A DNA stretch of 64,000 bases from Candidatus Anammoxibacter sp. (GCA_021777105.1 JAIQZQ010000122.1:32863-96862); one strand, 5' to 3'. Shown: positions 1 to 9,498, numbered from the stretch's first letter. Notes: generated by a model from the sequence alone, not told the origin. Program-made: numbers and translations.

Positions 1-1
1 T

Positions 2-1096
2 GCGTTGTATGAAAACCTGCGAAAACGAAAAGACAAAGATGTAAAGTTTATAGACTTTGAATACTATTCCGTCTCCCATGAACCAGCGTCTTTTTTTATT
101 TCGCCGGTTGAGGATAACGGCAAGATAATCGGCAACGTGGTTTTGCAATTGCCGGTAAACGAAGTTAATTCAATTTTAACGGATAGAACCGATCTTGGCC
201 GAACAGGCGAGGTTTATCTGGTTAACGACAAACAGTTGATGATTACACAGTCAAGATTCCTTGATGAAGACACCGCGTTAAACAAACTTATAGACACAGA
301 GGCGGTAAGGGATGCTTTAAAAGAGAAAACCGGCAACAAAATTATTAAGGATTATCGTAATAAAATGGTGTTTAGTTCGTATGAACGGCTTGAATATGAG
401 GGAACTAAATGGATTATTATAGCGGAAATAGACGAAGATGAAGTTATTACAGACCTTTACGCGCGAAATGAAGATGATTTATTCGATAAAATTTCCATAT
501 TTACGGAAAAATACAATTACGCAAAAACAGATGATAGAACATTGCCCCGCAATTGGAAAAAGGACAAAAAATCTATAAAGGTTGACATTAAAGAGCATAA
601 AAAAGGCAAAGATAAAGAGTTGTTATATACTTTGGGGGTGACAACATGCACTGCTTTAACAATCTGCAACCCAGGCAAATTTGGCTATCTTGCGCACATT
701 ACGCCCACTGATATTGTCTATACGGAAAAAAGTTTTGTTAAGAATTTGATTTTTAAAGATATCAATACTGATTTCGTCGGCACAGTATTAAAGAGGATAG
801 GCAGGTACGATATAACACAGCATGAAAAAAAAGATTTAAGGTTTGGAATATTCGCGACCCACAACCTTAGCGCAAAAAGAATAATAAAGAAACTCATTGA
901 AAACGGCATTGAACTCTCGCAAATTAAGCTCTTATGCAGAATAAACTACATGCTGGTCAACATAGTATTTGATTATGAGAATGATACGATCTGGAACCAA
1001 TGGAGACCACACATAATGGGCAACATTTACACTGCGGATTACAATAAAATCCCTGATTTAGGCAAGATTGTAAAACGTGTAATTTCAGGAGAATAA
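2..1096 (+). CDS. Partial dCache-like sensor with C-terminal CheD-like domain
   Basis: The reading frame is open to the left edge, so the N-terminus is missing. Counting from the TTG at position 5, residues 25-150 look like the membrane-distal half of a dCache sensor (the GRTGEVYLVN pattern is typical). Residues 205-363 look like CheD, the chemoreceptor glutamine deamidase: T209, C215 and H231 have nearly the spacing of the Thr-Cys-His triad of Thermotoga CheD (6 and 16 residues, against 6 and 17). No membrane helix separates the two parts, although a dCache is normally followed by one; the topology is therefore odd. The CheD assignment rests on motif spacing and is moderate. The function would be ligand sensing linked to receptor deamidation or a CheD-derived activity. 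Confidence 0.55.
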   Translation, partial: ALYENLRKRKDKDVKFIDFEYYSVSHEPASFFISPVEDNGKIIGNVVLQLPVNEVNSILTDRTDLGRTGEVYLVNDKQLMITQSRFLDEDTALNKLIDTEAVRDALKEKTGNKIIKDYRNKMVFSSYERLEYEGTKWIIIAEIDEDEVITDLYARNEDDLFDKISIFTEKYNYAKTDDRTLPRNWKKDKKSIKVDIKEHKKGKDKELLYTLGVTTCTALTICNPGKFGYLAHITPTDIVYTEKSFVKNLIFKDINTDFVGTVLKRIGRYDITQHEKKDLRFGIFATHNLSAKRIIKKLIENGIELSQIKLLCRINYMLVNIVFDYENDTIWNQWRPHIMGNIYTADYNKIPDLGKIVKRVISGE

Positions 1097-1238
1097 AGAA
1101 GCTGAACACTTTAAAAATTACCATTTTCATAAGCCACCTATATATGGTATAAATTATCAATTATGTAATAAACATTGCGTCATAAATAGCGAAATTGATA
1201 AGTGAAAGAAGTAGGCATAAATTCTACGATATAAACCT

Positions 1239-2141
1239 ATGAAAGATTCTAGACAACCAAAATTCTATAGACAACGCTTCATTATTGCCATGTTAGCGCA
1301 AACAGACGGCAGTCTGTCAAAAATGGACTTTCAAAAACTTCTGTTCCTGTCCCAAAAAAGGGCAAATTTTCAATACTATGATTTTGTTCCCTATCGTTTT
1401 GGATGTTATTCGTTCCAGGCGGCATCAGATATTGAGGTTTTAGAATCGCTTGGTTGGATTAAATTAGAAGGACAGGATATCAGATTGATAAAAAAGCAGA
1501 CATTTAATGCAGGCTTGAAGATCCATGAATTAGATGCGATATCTTATTTTATGGAAAGTTATAATAATTACAGAGGCCGCAAATTAATACGATATGTTTA
1601 TCAACATTACCCTTTTTACGCAATTAAGAGTAAAATAGCTGTTGATATTGTAAATAACGATGAATACGAAGTAATAGAAAATAAGAAAGCACAATTACAG
1701 AAAAGCGAGTCTACCCTTTATACCATCGGTTACGAAGGTTTATCTTTTGAAAAGTATGTAAATCAATTGATTATAAATGATGTTAAGATGCTTTGTGATG
1801 TGCGTAAAAACCCTTTAAGCCGTAAATTTGGTTTTTCAAAAGGAACATTGTCTCGCCTTTTGCCAAAAATAGGAATTACCTATTTGCATATCCCTGAATT
1901 GGGGATAGTTTCACAAAAAAGAAAGAACTTGAACACAATTGACGATTATAATCAGCTTTTTGAGGAATACAGGAGAAACTTGCCGGAAAAGCATAGCTTT
2001 CTTAAAAACTTGACAGAGTTAGCGTCAAAATTTAAAAGAATAGCGCTTACCTGTTTTGAAAAACATCCATCTTCATGCCATCGTCATTGCTTGAGCGATT
2101 ACATGGAAACCAATCATAACTTTAAGGTGGCTCACTTATGA
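1239..2141 (+). CDS. DUF488 protein with N-terminal Panacea/SocA-like domain
   Basis: This 300-aa protein has two parts. Residues 5-85 resemble Panacea/SocA-type (DUF4065) domains, with a KLLFLSQ helix followed by YDFVPYRFGCYS. Residues 160-290 are a clear DUF488 domain: TIGYEG near 162, a DVRKNPLSRK motif, and a C-terminal CFEKHPSSCHRHCL segment whose Cys and His residues are the family hallmark. DUF488 proteins are usually about 120-180 aa, so this is a fusion. Its stop overlaps the next start by four bases (ATGA), so the pair is probably translationally coupled. The biochemical role of DUF488 is not established. Panacea domains act as antitoxins or proteolytic adaptors in known cases, so a toxin-antitoxin or defence role is possible but inferred. 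Confidence 0.7.
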   Translation: MKDSRQPKFYRQRFIIAMLAQTDGSLSKMDFQKLLFLSQKRANFQYYDFVPYRFGCYSFQAASDIEVLESLGWIKLEGQDIRLIKKQTFNAGLKIHELDAISYFMESYNNYRGRKLIRYVYQHYPFYAIKSKIAVDIVNNDEYEVIENKKAQLQKSESTLYTIGYEGLSFEKYVNQLIINDVKMLCDVRKNPLSRKFGFSKGTLSRLLPKIGITYLHIPELGIVSQKRKNLNTIDDYNQLFEEYRRNLPEKHSFLKNLTELASKFKRIALTCFEKHPSSCHRHCLSDYMETNHNFKVAHL

Positions 2142-2968
2142 TAGAAAAGCGGAAAGTGTTAATTACCGTTAAAACATATCCTACATTGTCTAAAAAATAT
2201 GACGAACTTGTTTGCACCGCCGGTTTTTTCGATAATGGATCATGGGTTCGTATCTATCCGTTTCCATTTCGTAAACTGGATTATGACAAACGTTACAAGA
2301 AATATCAATGGATAGAGCTTCCTTTACAAAAAAACAGGAGCGACCCCAGGCCGGAAAGCTATAATGTTGTTGATATTAATCAAATCAGGTTCTTAGGAAA
2401 ACCCATTGGAACAAAAAACGGATGGGAGGAAAGGAAGCTCTTTATATTATGTAAAAACCAAATTTATTACGACCTGTCAAAACTAATTGAAAAGGCAAAT
2501 AATAATGAACTTTCATTGGCAATTTTTAAGCCTCACAAATTAATTGAACTTACTGTTGAGGAAACAGATCGCAAGTGGGACAATGATAAATTAGCTATCT
2601 TAAAGCAAAAAGCGCGGCAGCTTTCACTGTTCCAAACAGAGGAAGAAGTAAAAAGGGAATTTTCAATAGTTAATAAACTGCCATACAAATTTTCATACCG
2701 GTTTCGTGATAAAATTGGAAAAGAATCAAGACTAATGATTGAAGACTGGGAAATTGGAGCTTTATATTGGAATTGCCTTAAAGACACAAACAACGATGAA
2801 CAAAAAGCGATAGAAAAGGTTAAACAAAAATATTTTAATGAGTTTTCCAAAAAAGATATTTACCTGTTTCTAGGCACAACAAAACAATTTCATGGCTGGG
2901 CCAAGAATCCTTTTGTTATTGTTGGCGTTTTTTATCCCCCGCACGAAAAACAAAAATTGCTGTTTTAA
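2138..2968 (+). CDS. Unknown protein coupled to the DUF488 gene
   Basis: This 276-aa soluble protein overlaps the preceding DUF488 gene by four bases. I do not recognise a named family. The N-terminus reads KVLITVKTYPTLSKKYDELVC and is followed by a WVRIYP segment suggesting a small beta-rich domain. The middle is charged, and the C-terminus ends in a hydrophobic beta stretch (FVIVGVFYPP). No signal peptide, membrane helix or classical nuclease or ATPase motif is visible. Tight coupling implies that it works with the DUF488-Panacea protein, perhaps as its effector or target-recognition partner. Nearby restriction-system debris suggests a defence island, but this is context only. Confidence 0.6.
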   Translation: MIEKRKVLITVKTYPTLSKKYDELVCTAGFFDNGSWVRIYPFPFRKLDYDKRYKKYQWIELPLQKNRSDPRPESYNVVDINQIRFLGKPIGTKNGWEERKLFILCKNQIYYDLSKLIEKANNNELSLAIFKPHKLIELTVEETDRKWDNDKLAILKQKARQLSLFQTEEEVKREFSIVNKLPYKFSYRFRDKIGKESRLMIEDWEIGALYWNCLKDTNNDEQKAIEKVKQKYFNEFSKKDIYLFLGTTKQFHGWAKNPFVIVGVFYPPHEKQKLLF

Positions 2969-3015
2969 GTTCTCAACAAACAATATGGCACTTTTTTAAA
3001 AGGTTTCTAATTTCT

Positions 3016-3219
3016 TCAAATATTTAATGTTGCTTTTTCGTTGTAAATATCCTCCTGGTGGTCATTCCATTCTGCAAATGAAGCTTCCGAAGCTCTGGGC
3101 ATCATAGAAGTTTCAATATAATTGTAAAGCATTTTGTCTATCTCTACCACCTCTTCCTTTGTTAATTTAGGCAGCGTCCTTTTAATATATTCAACTGCAT
3201 GACATAAAGTTTGTTTCAT
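3016..3219 (-). CDS. Antitoxin-like small protein
   Basis: From the ATG at 3219 this encodes 67 aa (an upstream in-frame start at 3255 would give 79). The N-terminal half is helical (LCHAVEYIKRTLPKLTKEE). The C-terminus carries EASFAEWNDHQEDIYNE, which resembles the toxin-contacting tail (S-x-x-F/W-x-x-x-E-D-x-x-Y) of small antitoxins paired with MazF/PemK- or PIN-type toxins. No toxin gene follows on this strand, because the convergent gene from 2138 ends 47 bases away. It may be an orphan antitoxin left by island decay, or it may serve a distant partner. Confidence 0.45.
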   Translation of the reverse strand: MKQTLCHAVEYIKRTLPKLTKEEVVEIDKMLYNYIETSMMPRASEASFAEWNDHQEDIYNEKATLNI

Positions 3220-3345
3220 TATATAATTCTTTTTTAAAGTAAATGGCCTGCGCAATATAATTTTGAACCGCCGATCCCCAACTCTTTAACGCTGCAAAAT
3301 TCATTTAGGCGTCAATTTGCGCCAATTTGTTTATTATATTATAAG

Positions 3346-3894
3346 TTGCTTAAAAATATGGAAAAAATCAAGGGGATGAAGCACAAGAACCTGGCGGTTG
3401 AATTGTTAAAAAAACTACTGAGAGACGAAATCAAGACTAGGGGAAGAAAGAACATTACGCAGAGCAAAAAATTCTCGGAGATGTTAAAACAAGCTATTGA
3501 TAAATACCATAATAAGATGATTACAACCACGGAGGTTATTGATGAGCTTTTAAAAGTGGGGAAAGAGGTTAGGGAGGCAGGGAAAAGAGGCGAGGCTATT
3601 GGATTAACCGAAGACGAGCTTGCGTTTTATGAGGAGCTGGAAACAAATGACAGTGCGGTAAACGTCCTGGGCGATGATAAACTGCGGGAACCTGCAAGGA
3701 TTCTGGTGGAAAAGGTGCGCGAAAATACAAATATCGACTGGACAATATAGGAGAATGTAAGGGCTAAACTAAGGGTGATTGTAAAGAGAATATTATGAAG
3801 GTATGGATACCCGCCGAATTTGGATAAGATGGAGGTTGACAGAATACTGGAACAATCTAAAGCTGTTGCTGACGATTGGGAGGATGCAGAATAA
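3346..3894 (+). pseudogene. hsdR: C-terminal remnant of type I restriction subunit HsdR
   Basis: The translation matches the C-terminal helical region of type I restriction endonuclease R subunits (DUF3387 region): MKHKNLAVELLKKLL, TRGRKNITQSKKFSEML, GLTEDELAFYEEL and a terminal NTNIDWTI. The HsdR tail continues in the same frame after an in-frame TAG at 3748-3750 (ENVRAKLRVIVKRIL), is interrupted again by TGA, then continues RYGYPPN to the stop at 3892-3894. The helicase and nuclease parts (about 800 residues) are missing, as are HsdM and HsdS. It is therefore a truncated, twice-interrupted relic. It sits about 115 bases from the 3' end of tRNA-Pro, consistent with past island turnover there. 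Confidence 0.8.
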
Positions 3895-4008
3895 ATAAAA
3901 ATTAATGCCGTTAACACAATTAGCTCTATTTTGTCAAAAAGTAGAACTGATTTAGAACTTTTGAGGAAAACAGGCGAAGAGGGGAAAGTCATAAATCCTT
4001 GCGGTGAA

Positions 4009-4085
<77 letters not shown>

Positions 4086-4180
4086 ATAACAAAATATTTT
4101 CTCATTTTTTAATTAATTTGTAAATTGATTTTTATTTTAAATTTCTAAATAATGGGGGCTTATAATATAATCTTAAGGCT

Positions 4181-5302
4181 ATGTCTTATAACAATATTAT
4201 AATTGAGGATATCAGGCGGTTTATCCAAGCTGCGGGCAATGATGTAAACACTGAATTATTAAATGACGCATGCAATTATTTTGCTGAATTAAACAACCCT
4301 TTTGACGCTGACAACCTGTTTTTTGAAAAAGCTAAAAGCGCGCTTAGCGCGCATGGATTAAAAAAAGACGATTTAATTATCGGCCCCAACCTGCAACTTT
4401 TACAGGACGCGACAGAACTAAGCGCAAAAAACCTTCCTGATCAAGCTCTTGCCAATATTTTAGATCAGTATAAACAACAATTTATACCAAACAGAGAACT
4501 TAAACTTTTTGGGATTGATCTGGATGATTGTGTTTACAATAACGAGCCGGTTAAAGGGGAGCTTATTAGAAGGATAGGCAATATATTAGGCGAATTCCTT
4601 GAAAGAATACCGGCTAATGACATTTACGATATTTGCAAAGTGCCGTCGACTCCAAAAAACGTTAGGAGGGAAGCTCTTCAAGCCATTTTAACATCTAAAG
4701 GCGGTCTGGAACAGACGGGGGCAATTACGATATTGGAAAATATCATTAATCAATACAATGATTTCATGGCTTTTAAAGATGATGCTATCAACGATTTTTA
4801 CACCCCTTATGACGGTGCGTTGGAGACTTTAAAATCATTAATGGGCTGCGAGGCATATATAGTTGAGATCATTACAAACGGGGAATCATTAGCCCAGCGT
4901 GAGAAACTGAGAGTTTTAGGGTTAAAGGAAGGCGTCCACTACAATCAAGTTCTAGTGTCGGAAGATGTTAAAGCCAAAAAACCGTCAAAAGAGATTTACG
5001 AAGAGGCATTGAAAATCGCGAATATGAATGGGGACAGTATATTGCCTTGCCAATGCTTAATGATGGAGGACAGGGTTGAAAATTTACCGGGGGCGTTTAA
5101 CTGGCTAAAAGCGCAATTCCTAAGAGGCCGGCATAGCAAAAAACTGCCTTTAACCGCAGGTGAAATACCTAAATATGGAATATCGGATTTTAAATTGCTT
5201 GCGGCTATACCCGCCCTTGAAAACGACTCTCATATCCAAAAAGAGGCGTCGCCCATTTTTGTTTATAAATCCATTGCGTTGGCTGGATTGTTGTGGGGGT
5301 GA
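4181..5302 (+). CDS. HAD-superfamily hydrolase with N-terminal extension
   Basis: This 373-aa protein carries the haloacid dehalogenase motifs. Motif I is GIDLDDCVYN with D113 and D115, motif II is ITNG near 230, motif III is the Lys of KKPSKEIY near 270, and motif IV is MMEDRVEN near 300 with the acidic pair. A helical insertion between motifs I and II fits the cap of the HAD-IA group, so a phosphatase acting on a small phosphorylated metabolite is likely. The first 100 residues are a helical extension of unknown use, absent from ordinary 220-aa members. It starts 95 bases from the tRNA-Pro on the opposite strand. The substrate is unknown. Confidence 0.75.
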   Translation: MSYNNIIIEDIRRFIQAAGNDVNTELLNDACNYFAELNNPFDADNLFFEKAKSALSAHGLKKDDLIIGPNLQLLQDATELSAKNLPDQALANILDQYKQQFIPNRELKLFGIDLDDCVYNNEPVKGELIRRIGNILGEFLERIPANDIYDICKVPSTPKNVRREALQAILTSKGGLEQTGAITILENIINQYNDFMAFKDDAINDFYTPYDGALETLKSLMGCEAYIVEIITNGESLAQREKLRVLGLKEGVHYNQVLVSEDVKAKKPSKEIYEEALKIANMNGDSILPCQCLMMEDRVENLPGAFNWLKAQFLRGRHSKKLPLTAGEIPKYGISDFKLLAAIPALENDSHIQKEASPIFVYKSIALAGLLWG

Positions 5303-5647
5303 GATTGAGCTGGATTGAAGAGCCGAACGCGTAGAGCGAAGCGATTCTGAATTTCCGGCGTTGCATGAAAATCCAGAGAGCAGAGAGCGACGTAGCGGGG
5401 CTTGATACCGTCTCTAATTTCATTTCGTTTAGAAAATGCATTCGCCCCGGAATGACAGGGCGAAGGTGGTGGTTAAGACCTTATCATTCCGAATGGGGCG
5501 ACATGCTGTTATAGAGCTACCATTTATTTCATTTCACTCCACTGCCCTCGGAACGCAAGAGTCCGAAGGGGATCAGGAAAACTCTACATTCCGAGGCGTG
5601 AAGTTTTGCGGAATAAACCGCGCTATTTAATTTATTTAGTATCCAGA
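5303..5647 (+). other. Intergenic stretch, no convincing gene
   Basis: This gap lies between the convergent HAD and tail-collar genes. It is more G+C-rich than the flanking spacers. It includes 'attccg'/'cggaatg'-rich segments of the sort seen in dispersed intergenic repeats, around 5440-5600. Short open frames here show no family resemblance or ribosome-binding sites. Confidence 0.4.
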
Positions 5648-6394
5648 TTAAGGTGTTGTGTAAAAATTGCCTGCCGCTACTTGTTCAGAGAGACTCATGA
5701 ATTTAATAATATAATTTACGTAAATGTTTTTGGCCCTTGTCTCTTTAGCAACACGGACAGTGTTTTTAGCCCCACTGTTCGGCTTTACGTTTGTAGGCTC
5801 GCCGGTTAAGTCAGAGCCCACGGTTGTTATAGCGCCCTGCCCTGCCGTTAAGGCTGTGCCGGATCCAAGGGCCGATATTTTATCATAGTCGTGGTTGTGC
5901 AATTGCAAAGCGTCTTCCTGAATTGAGCCGACGCCGTTGTTTGACGACTTGTCCGGCAACTTCCTTGCGGATACGTCCGGGTCGTTGCCTGCTCCGTAAT
6001 CTACACACCGCAAAAAGTATCCTCTGTAATCAGGTATGCGGAACATTGTTTTTTCAGCCGCGTTAGAGCTTTCAGGAAGCGTCTTTGACTCGCCCTCTTT
6101 AACATAAAGGAAACCAAGAATAGCGTAAAGTTCCGGATATTGACTAACATAAAGTTGTCTTCCGTCGCATACCATCCATCCATACGCTTCAAGCGGCTCA
6201 ATGGCCGGAATAACAGGCGGAGAAGTTGCCGGGGTTGTATCCGGCAATGATGAATCAGGCAACGACTTTGGTTTCCCTATCTTGCCAGCGTATGCCACTA
6301 CCGTTCCAACCGGCGTTCCGTCATATCCACGGCAAAAGTTGGCTGGAAGGGACGGCATAGGAATATGTTGTCTCAATTCCGGTATTTTTAACAT
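5648..6394 (-). CDS. Phage tail collar domain protein
   Basis: From the ATG at 6394 this encodes 248 aa; a longer form starting at 6466 has an improbable N-terminus. Residues about 25-150 are a tail collar domain: PVGTVVAYAGK, then GWMVCDGRQLYVSQYPEL, then FRIPDYRGYFLRCVD, the usual order in short tail fibres and microcystin-dependent-type proteins. The C-terminus has the HNHDY segment and a distal KNIYVNYIIKF strand. There is no signal peptide. It is the last gene of a five-gene minus-strand run containing no capsid, portal, sheath or baseplate gene, so it is probably a domesticated fibre or tip rather than part of a prophage. Confidence 0.8.
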   Translation of the reverse strand: MLKIPELRQHIPMPSLPANFCRGYDGTPVGTVVAYAGKIGKPKSLPDSSLPDTTPATSPPVIPAIEPLEAYGWMVCDGRQLYVSQYPELYAILGFLYVKEGESKTLPESSNAAEKTMFRIPDYRGYFLRCVDYGAGNDPDVSARKLPDKSSNNGVGSIQEDALQLHNHDYDKISALGSGTALTAGQGAITTVGSDLTGEPTNVKPNSGAKNTVRVAKETRAKNIYVNYIIKFMSLSEQVAAGNFYTTP

Positions 6395-6476
6395 TATCTT
6401 TAAGTATTGGTATTTTAAAAATATTTTTAGACTATAACGGCCATCATTCATTAAACAACAAGACACAAAACTATCA

Positions 6477-9464
6477 TTACTCTACACCAACGCTAAAAGA
6501 CGGCAATTCGGGAGAGTCCTGAAGCACATACATGGAAGTTGGAATCGTCACTTTCCAGGCAGGACTCTCTTTTTCAATGTATTGACGGCCGGCCTCGCTC
6601 TTTATTATATCGTCAACCACATTAACGTGGTTTATATGCGCCGGTGTTATTGATCTGCCGGCTCTCCATACCTCCCCGGTTGACAAATAATATAGAACAG
6701 GCATTGCGTTAGGCATGCTTACGGGAACCAAAACCCGCGCATAGTCTGCCTGCAGAAAATTAACAAACAGAGGGTCGTTGTCAGCGCATATATTTTGTCT
6801 AAGGCTTTTCAGTTTTGCGTCTTCAGCTTGATCTTTAAGGTTTACATGAAAGCTATAGGTCATTTCATTCCACTCAAAACTTTGCTCGAAAAAACCGGCA
6901 TAATGTGGAGCGTTCACGTCAAAACCAGAAAGGCCGTCTTTATCATTATTTGGCGCATTGCGAAGGCATTTGCCAACCATTAGATTAACACAACGCTTTT
7001 TTAACTCACCGCGTTCCGCCCCACGGTTCATGGACGGAGAACGCATAATGTCTCCTTCATTAATATGCCCGACATTGTTGTTGTAGAGTATTTTTTGATT
7101 CTCATAACCTATGGTTAATGATTTATAGACACTCTGTTTCCATTCATTTATCAAACCTTCAGTAGGCGCGCATTCAACTTCAACGGTGACAATAAAATTA
7201 GATGGCGCTGCCGGCGGAGAAGAGGGGATTGCATTGCCCATTACAATTACAGGCACGGTGGAGTCTTCATCATTCATCTCAAAAGTAACTGAATCTGATT
7301 GTTTACCGCTACTTTCAAATGAAAAAGGATTTTTGCCCACAATGCCTTCTACTCTATAATCGCCTGTTCCTTTTGGAAACATGCATAAGACAACGGCTTT
7401 TGAAGCTTTATACCCCAGAGGCACAACGACTTGCTTTTCACAAGCGTTTTGCATTGAGGCGGAAACTATTTTTTTGCCGGCAGGCGGATGCTCAATTTCA
7501 TCTACATTGTAAACCGCCGCAAGCTTTGCCGCGTTCTCCGTATCAATATTTTCGTAAGATTCTATTCCCAAATGAAAAGGATGAACCGATTTAGCCAATT
7601 CAACTCCGGTAGACTCAAACTCAGCGTTAATATAGCTAAAAGCAGGGTCTTCGATTAAAAACTCAATCATTAACCTTGAACCGTAATTTACAACATGCGC
7701 TGAATATACTTTTTCCAGCCACCTGTATACGCCCCTTATATTATGAGAGCCGTTAGTGTTATCGATTACGCATGTCGCCGTCTCTTCCGTTTCATCAATA
7801 GCGGTAAAATTTCGCAACCGGTTTACAGTAGAAGCAACTCTGCCGGAAGTTTTATTCAGCACCTCTTTAGCAAACCGATACATGTCGTCTTTTGAAGGGA
7901 TTTGCGGGTCGGGTTTTGTCTCTACGCTCCACCCTCCGCTTAATTTTGCCGTAGACGGAGGGCCGTAAGTTGCGTTGAAATTATCGTAATTTGTTGTGAC
8001 AAGATTATCGGCTATCGTCTTTAGAGTCTCTTTAAGCAGGTTTGACGCTCCCGAGCCGATTTCATCTTTGCGTGTTTTGATTTGCTCTTCATTGTTTTGA
8101 AATGTTTCGCCCACCCTGTTGAGCCTTCGCCTTTTAACCTCGCTTCGCTCCCCTTTCATGACATTTTCAATATAGGCAATTTCACCCGGCTCATAGCCTA
8201 TTAACTGTTGACGCGTCATTAGCAGCTCGCCGACAGCGTATGGTTTTACCCATTCCGTTTCTTTGGCAAGTTCAGGTTTAGGCGCCGCAGGTGTATTGCC
8301 GTCCTGAACCGTGGACGGTTTATTAGAAGGCAAAGGAAATACTTCGGAAGGAAGCAGTATTACGGCATTAAGCAAAGAGTTAACATCCACCATTGTCAAT
8401 TTTTCGCCGTTATTATCGCCAAAGACCCGCTCAAGCAGACTTGCCGCCCGTAAAGTTAAAACAAAAATCTCTAAAAGCTCTGTTTTATATCCTGTTGTAA
8501 TCACAAGGGCAAAATAGCTTTGCCACACAGAGTCTTTTTCAGCCAAATACTCAGGTGATTGCAGATATTTCTTAACTTCTTCCAACTCAAGCGAAAACAT
8601 ATCGCAGGTTTTGCTTATTATTTCATCCGTATTGATATCTGCCTGATTGCAAAGAGAAACATTGATGGAAGCAAAACGTTTAATGAGACCGTTTAGCACG
8701 TTAATGTCGTTGATAAATTGATCTTTATATGGAGCTTTGCTTTCGATAAATTCAACCGCTAATGTCTCCATTTGGCCGCGGATGTCAGATTTACCTGACT
8801 TTTTAAGATCAACCAGTTTTGTATAAAACCAATTTAAAGCGGGGTTTATTTTTATTTCAGTATAATTATATTGTATAAAAGAGGTATTAAGCTCGCTAAC
8901 GCTTATGCGCGGCCATGCCCTCATATACATATACGGAAAAAGGTCTGATTGAGCCGAGACGCCCAATATTTTATTATTCACATCTTCGCAAAGCGAATCC
9001 AACGGCTCAGGCAGGCAATCATGGCCTGAAAACGGAAGCTCATTTTTTTGCTCCAATTCGCAATGTCGATTCCCGGAAGAAGGGGAGAAGTCCGAAGCTT
9101 CAAAAGAGGCTATAATGCCTTCGAAATGTTTGCATTTTGTTATTTCCGTAGAGGTGTAGACAAAATCAGCCCATATTCCTGCGTTGCCATAGTTTTCATC
9201 AAATGAAAATTTACGTAGTTCGAAATCTCCTTTTAGTCTATACACCTCTGAAAAAACAAGATCAAACGATGTATTTTCTTCAAATTCTACAATTTGAGGT
9301 TTCCTATCGTTTTGATATTTGCTGAATTTTAATGGATTGCACAATATAGACGCAATAACGAACGGTTTGTTCTCATCATTTTCAAAGCTGATATCGAACG
9401 AAAATGTAAACATCTTGTCGCCGGTAGTCCACTCTTTTTTATTAATATTTTGCGTTAAATTCAT
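6477..9464 (-). CDS. Large protein of unknown family in tail-collar cluster
   Basis: This 995-aa protein has no signal peptide or membrane helix, and I do not recognise its family. Residues 15-130 look beta-rich (FTFSFDISF and similar strands). Residues 150-400 are helical. A Pro/Ala/Lys-rich linker lies near 385-400 and a charged helical stretch near 425-500. Residues 600-995 are again beta-rich, with a PSSPPAAPSN linker near 755. The mixture of strands and linkers fits a modular structural or adhesive protein. It ends 82 bases before the ATG of the collar gene and follows three 205-aa paralogues on the same strand, so all five probably function together. A 14-bp palindrome lies just upstream of its start. 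Confidence 0.7.
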   Translation of the reverse strand: MNLTQNINKKEWTTGDKMFTFSFDISFENDENKPFVIASILCNPLKFSKYQNDRKPQIVEFEENTSFDLVFSEVYRLKGDFELRKFSFDENYGNAGIWADFVYTSTEITKCKHFEGIIASFEASDFSPSSGNRHCELEQKNELPFSGHDCLPEPLDSLCEDVNNKILGVSAQSDLFPYMYMRAWPRISVSELNTSFIQYNYTEIKINPALNWFYTKLVDLKKSGKSDIRGQMETLAVEFIESKAPYKDQFINDINVLNGLIKRFASINVSLCNQADINTDEIISKTCDMFSLELEEVKKYLQSPEYLAEKDSVWQSYFALVITTGYKTELLEIFVLTLRAASLLERVFGDNNGEKLTMVDVNSLLNAVILLPSEVFPLPSNKPSTVQDGNTPAAPKPELAKETEWVKPYAVGELLMTRQQLIGYEPGEIAYIENVMKGERSEVKRRRLNRVGETFQNNEEQIKTRKDEIGSGASNLLKETLKTIADNLVTTNYDNFNATYGPPSTAKLSGGWSVETKPDPQIPSKDDMYRFAKEVLNKTSGRVASTVNRLRNFTAIDETEETATCVIDNTNGSHNIRGVYRWLEKVYSAHVVNYGSRLMIEFLIEDPAFSYINAEFESTGVELAKSVHPFHLGIESYENIDTENAAKLAAVYNVDEIEHPPAGKKIVSASMQNACEKQVVVPLGYKASKAVVLCMFPKGTGDYRVEGIVGKNPFSFESSGKQSDSVTFEMNDEDSTVPVIVMGNAIPSSPPAAPSNFIVTVEVECAPTEGLINEWKQSVYKSLTIGYENQKILYNNNVGHINEGDIMRSPSMNRGAERGELKKRCVNLMVGKCLRNAPNNDKDGLSGFDVNAPHYAGFFEQSFEWNEMTYSFHVNLKDQAEDAKLKSLRQNICADNDPLFVNFLQADYARVLVPVSMPNAMPVLYYLSTGEVWRAGRSITPAHINHVNVVDDIIKSEAGRQYIEKESPAWKVTIPTSMYVLQDSPELPSFSVGVE

Positions 9465-9484
9465 TTTTTAATTAATTATTATCA

Positions 9485-9498
9485 GGGGTTTAAACCCC
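9485..9498. promoter_or_regulatory. 14-bp perfect palindrome upstream of the 995-aa gene
   Basis: GGGGTTTAAACCCC is a perfect palindrome 21-34 bases before the start codon of the 995-aa gene. It may be an operator or an mRNA hairpin controlling translation. There is no direct proof. Confidence 0.35.
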
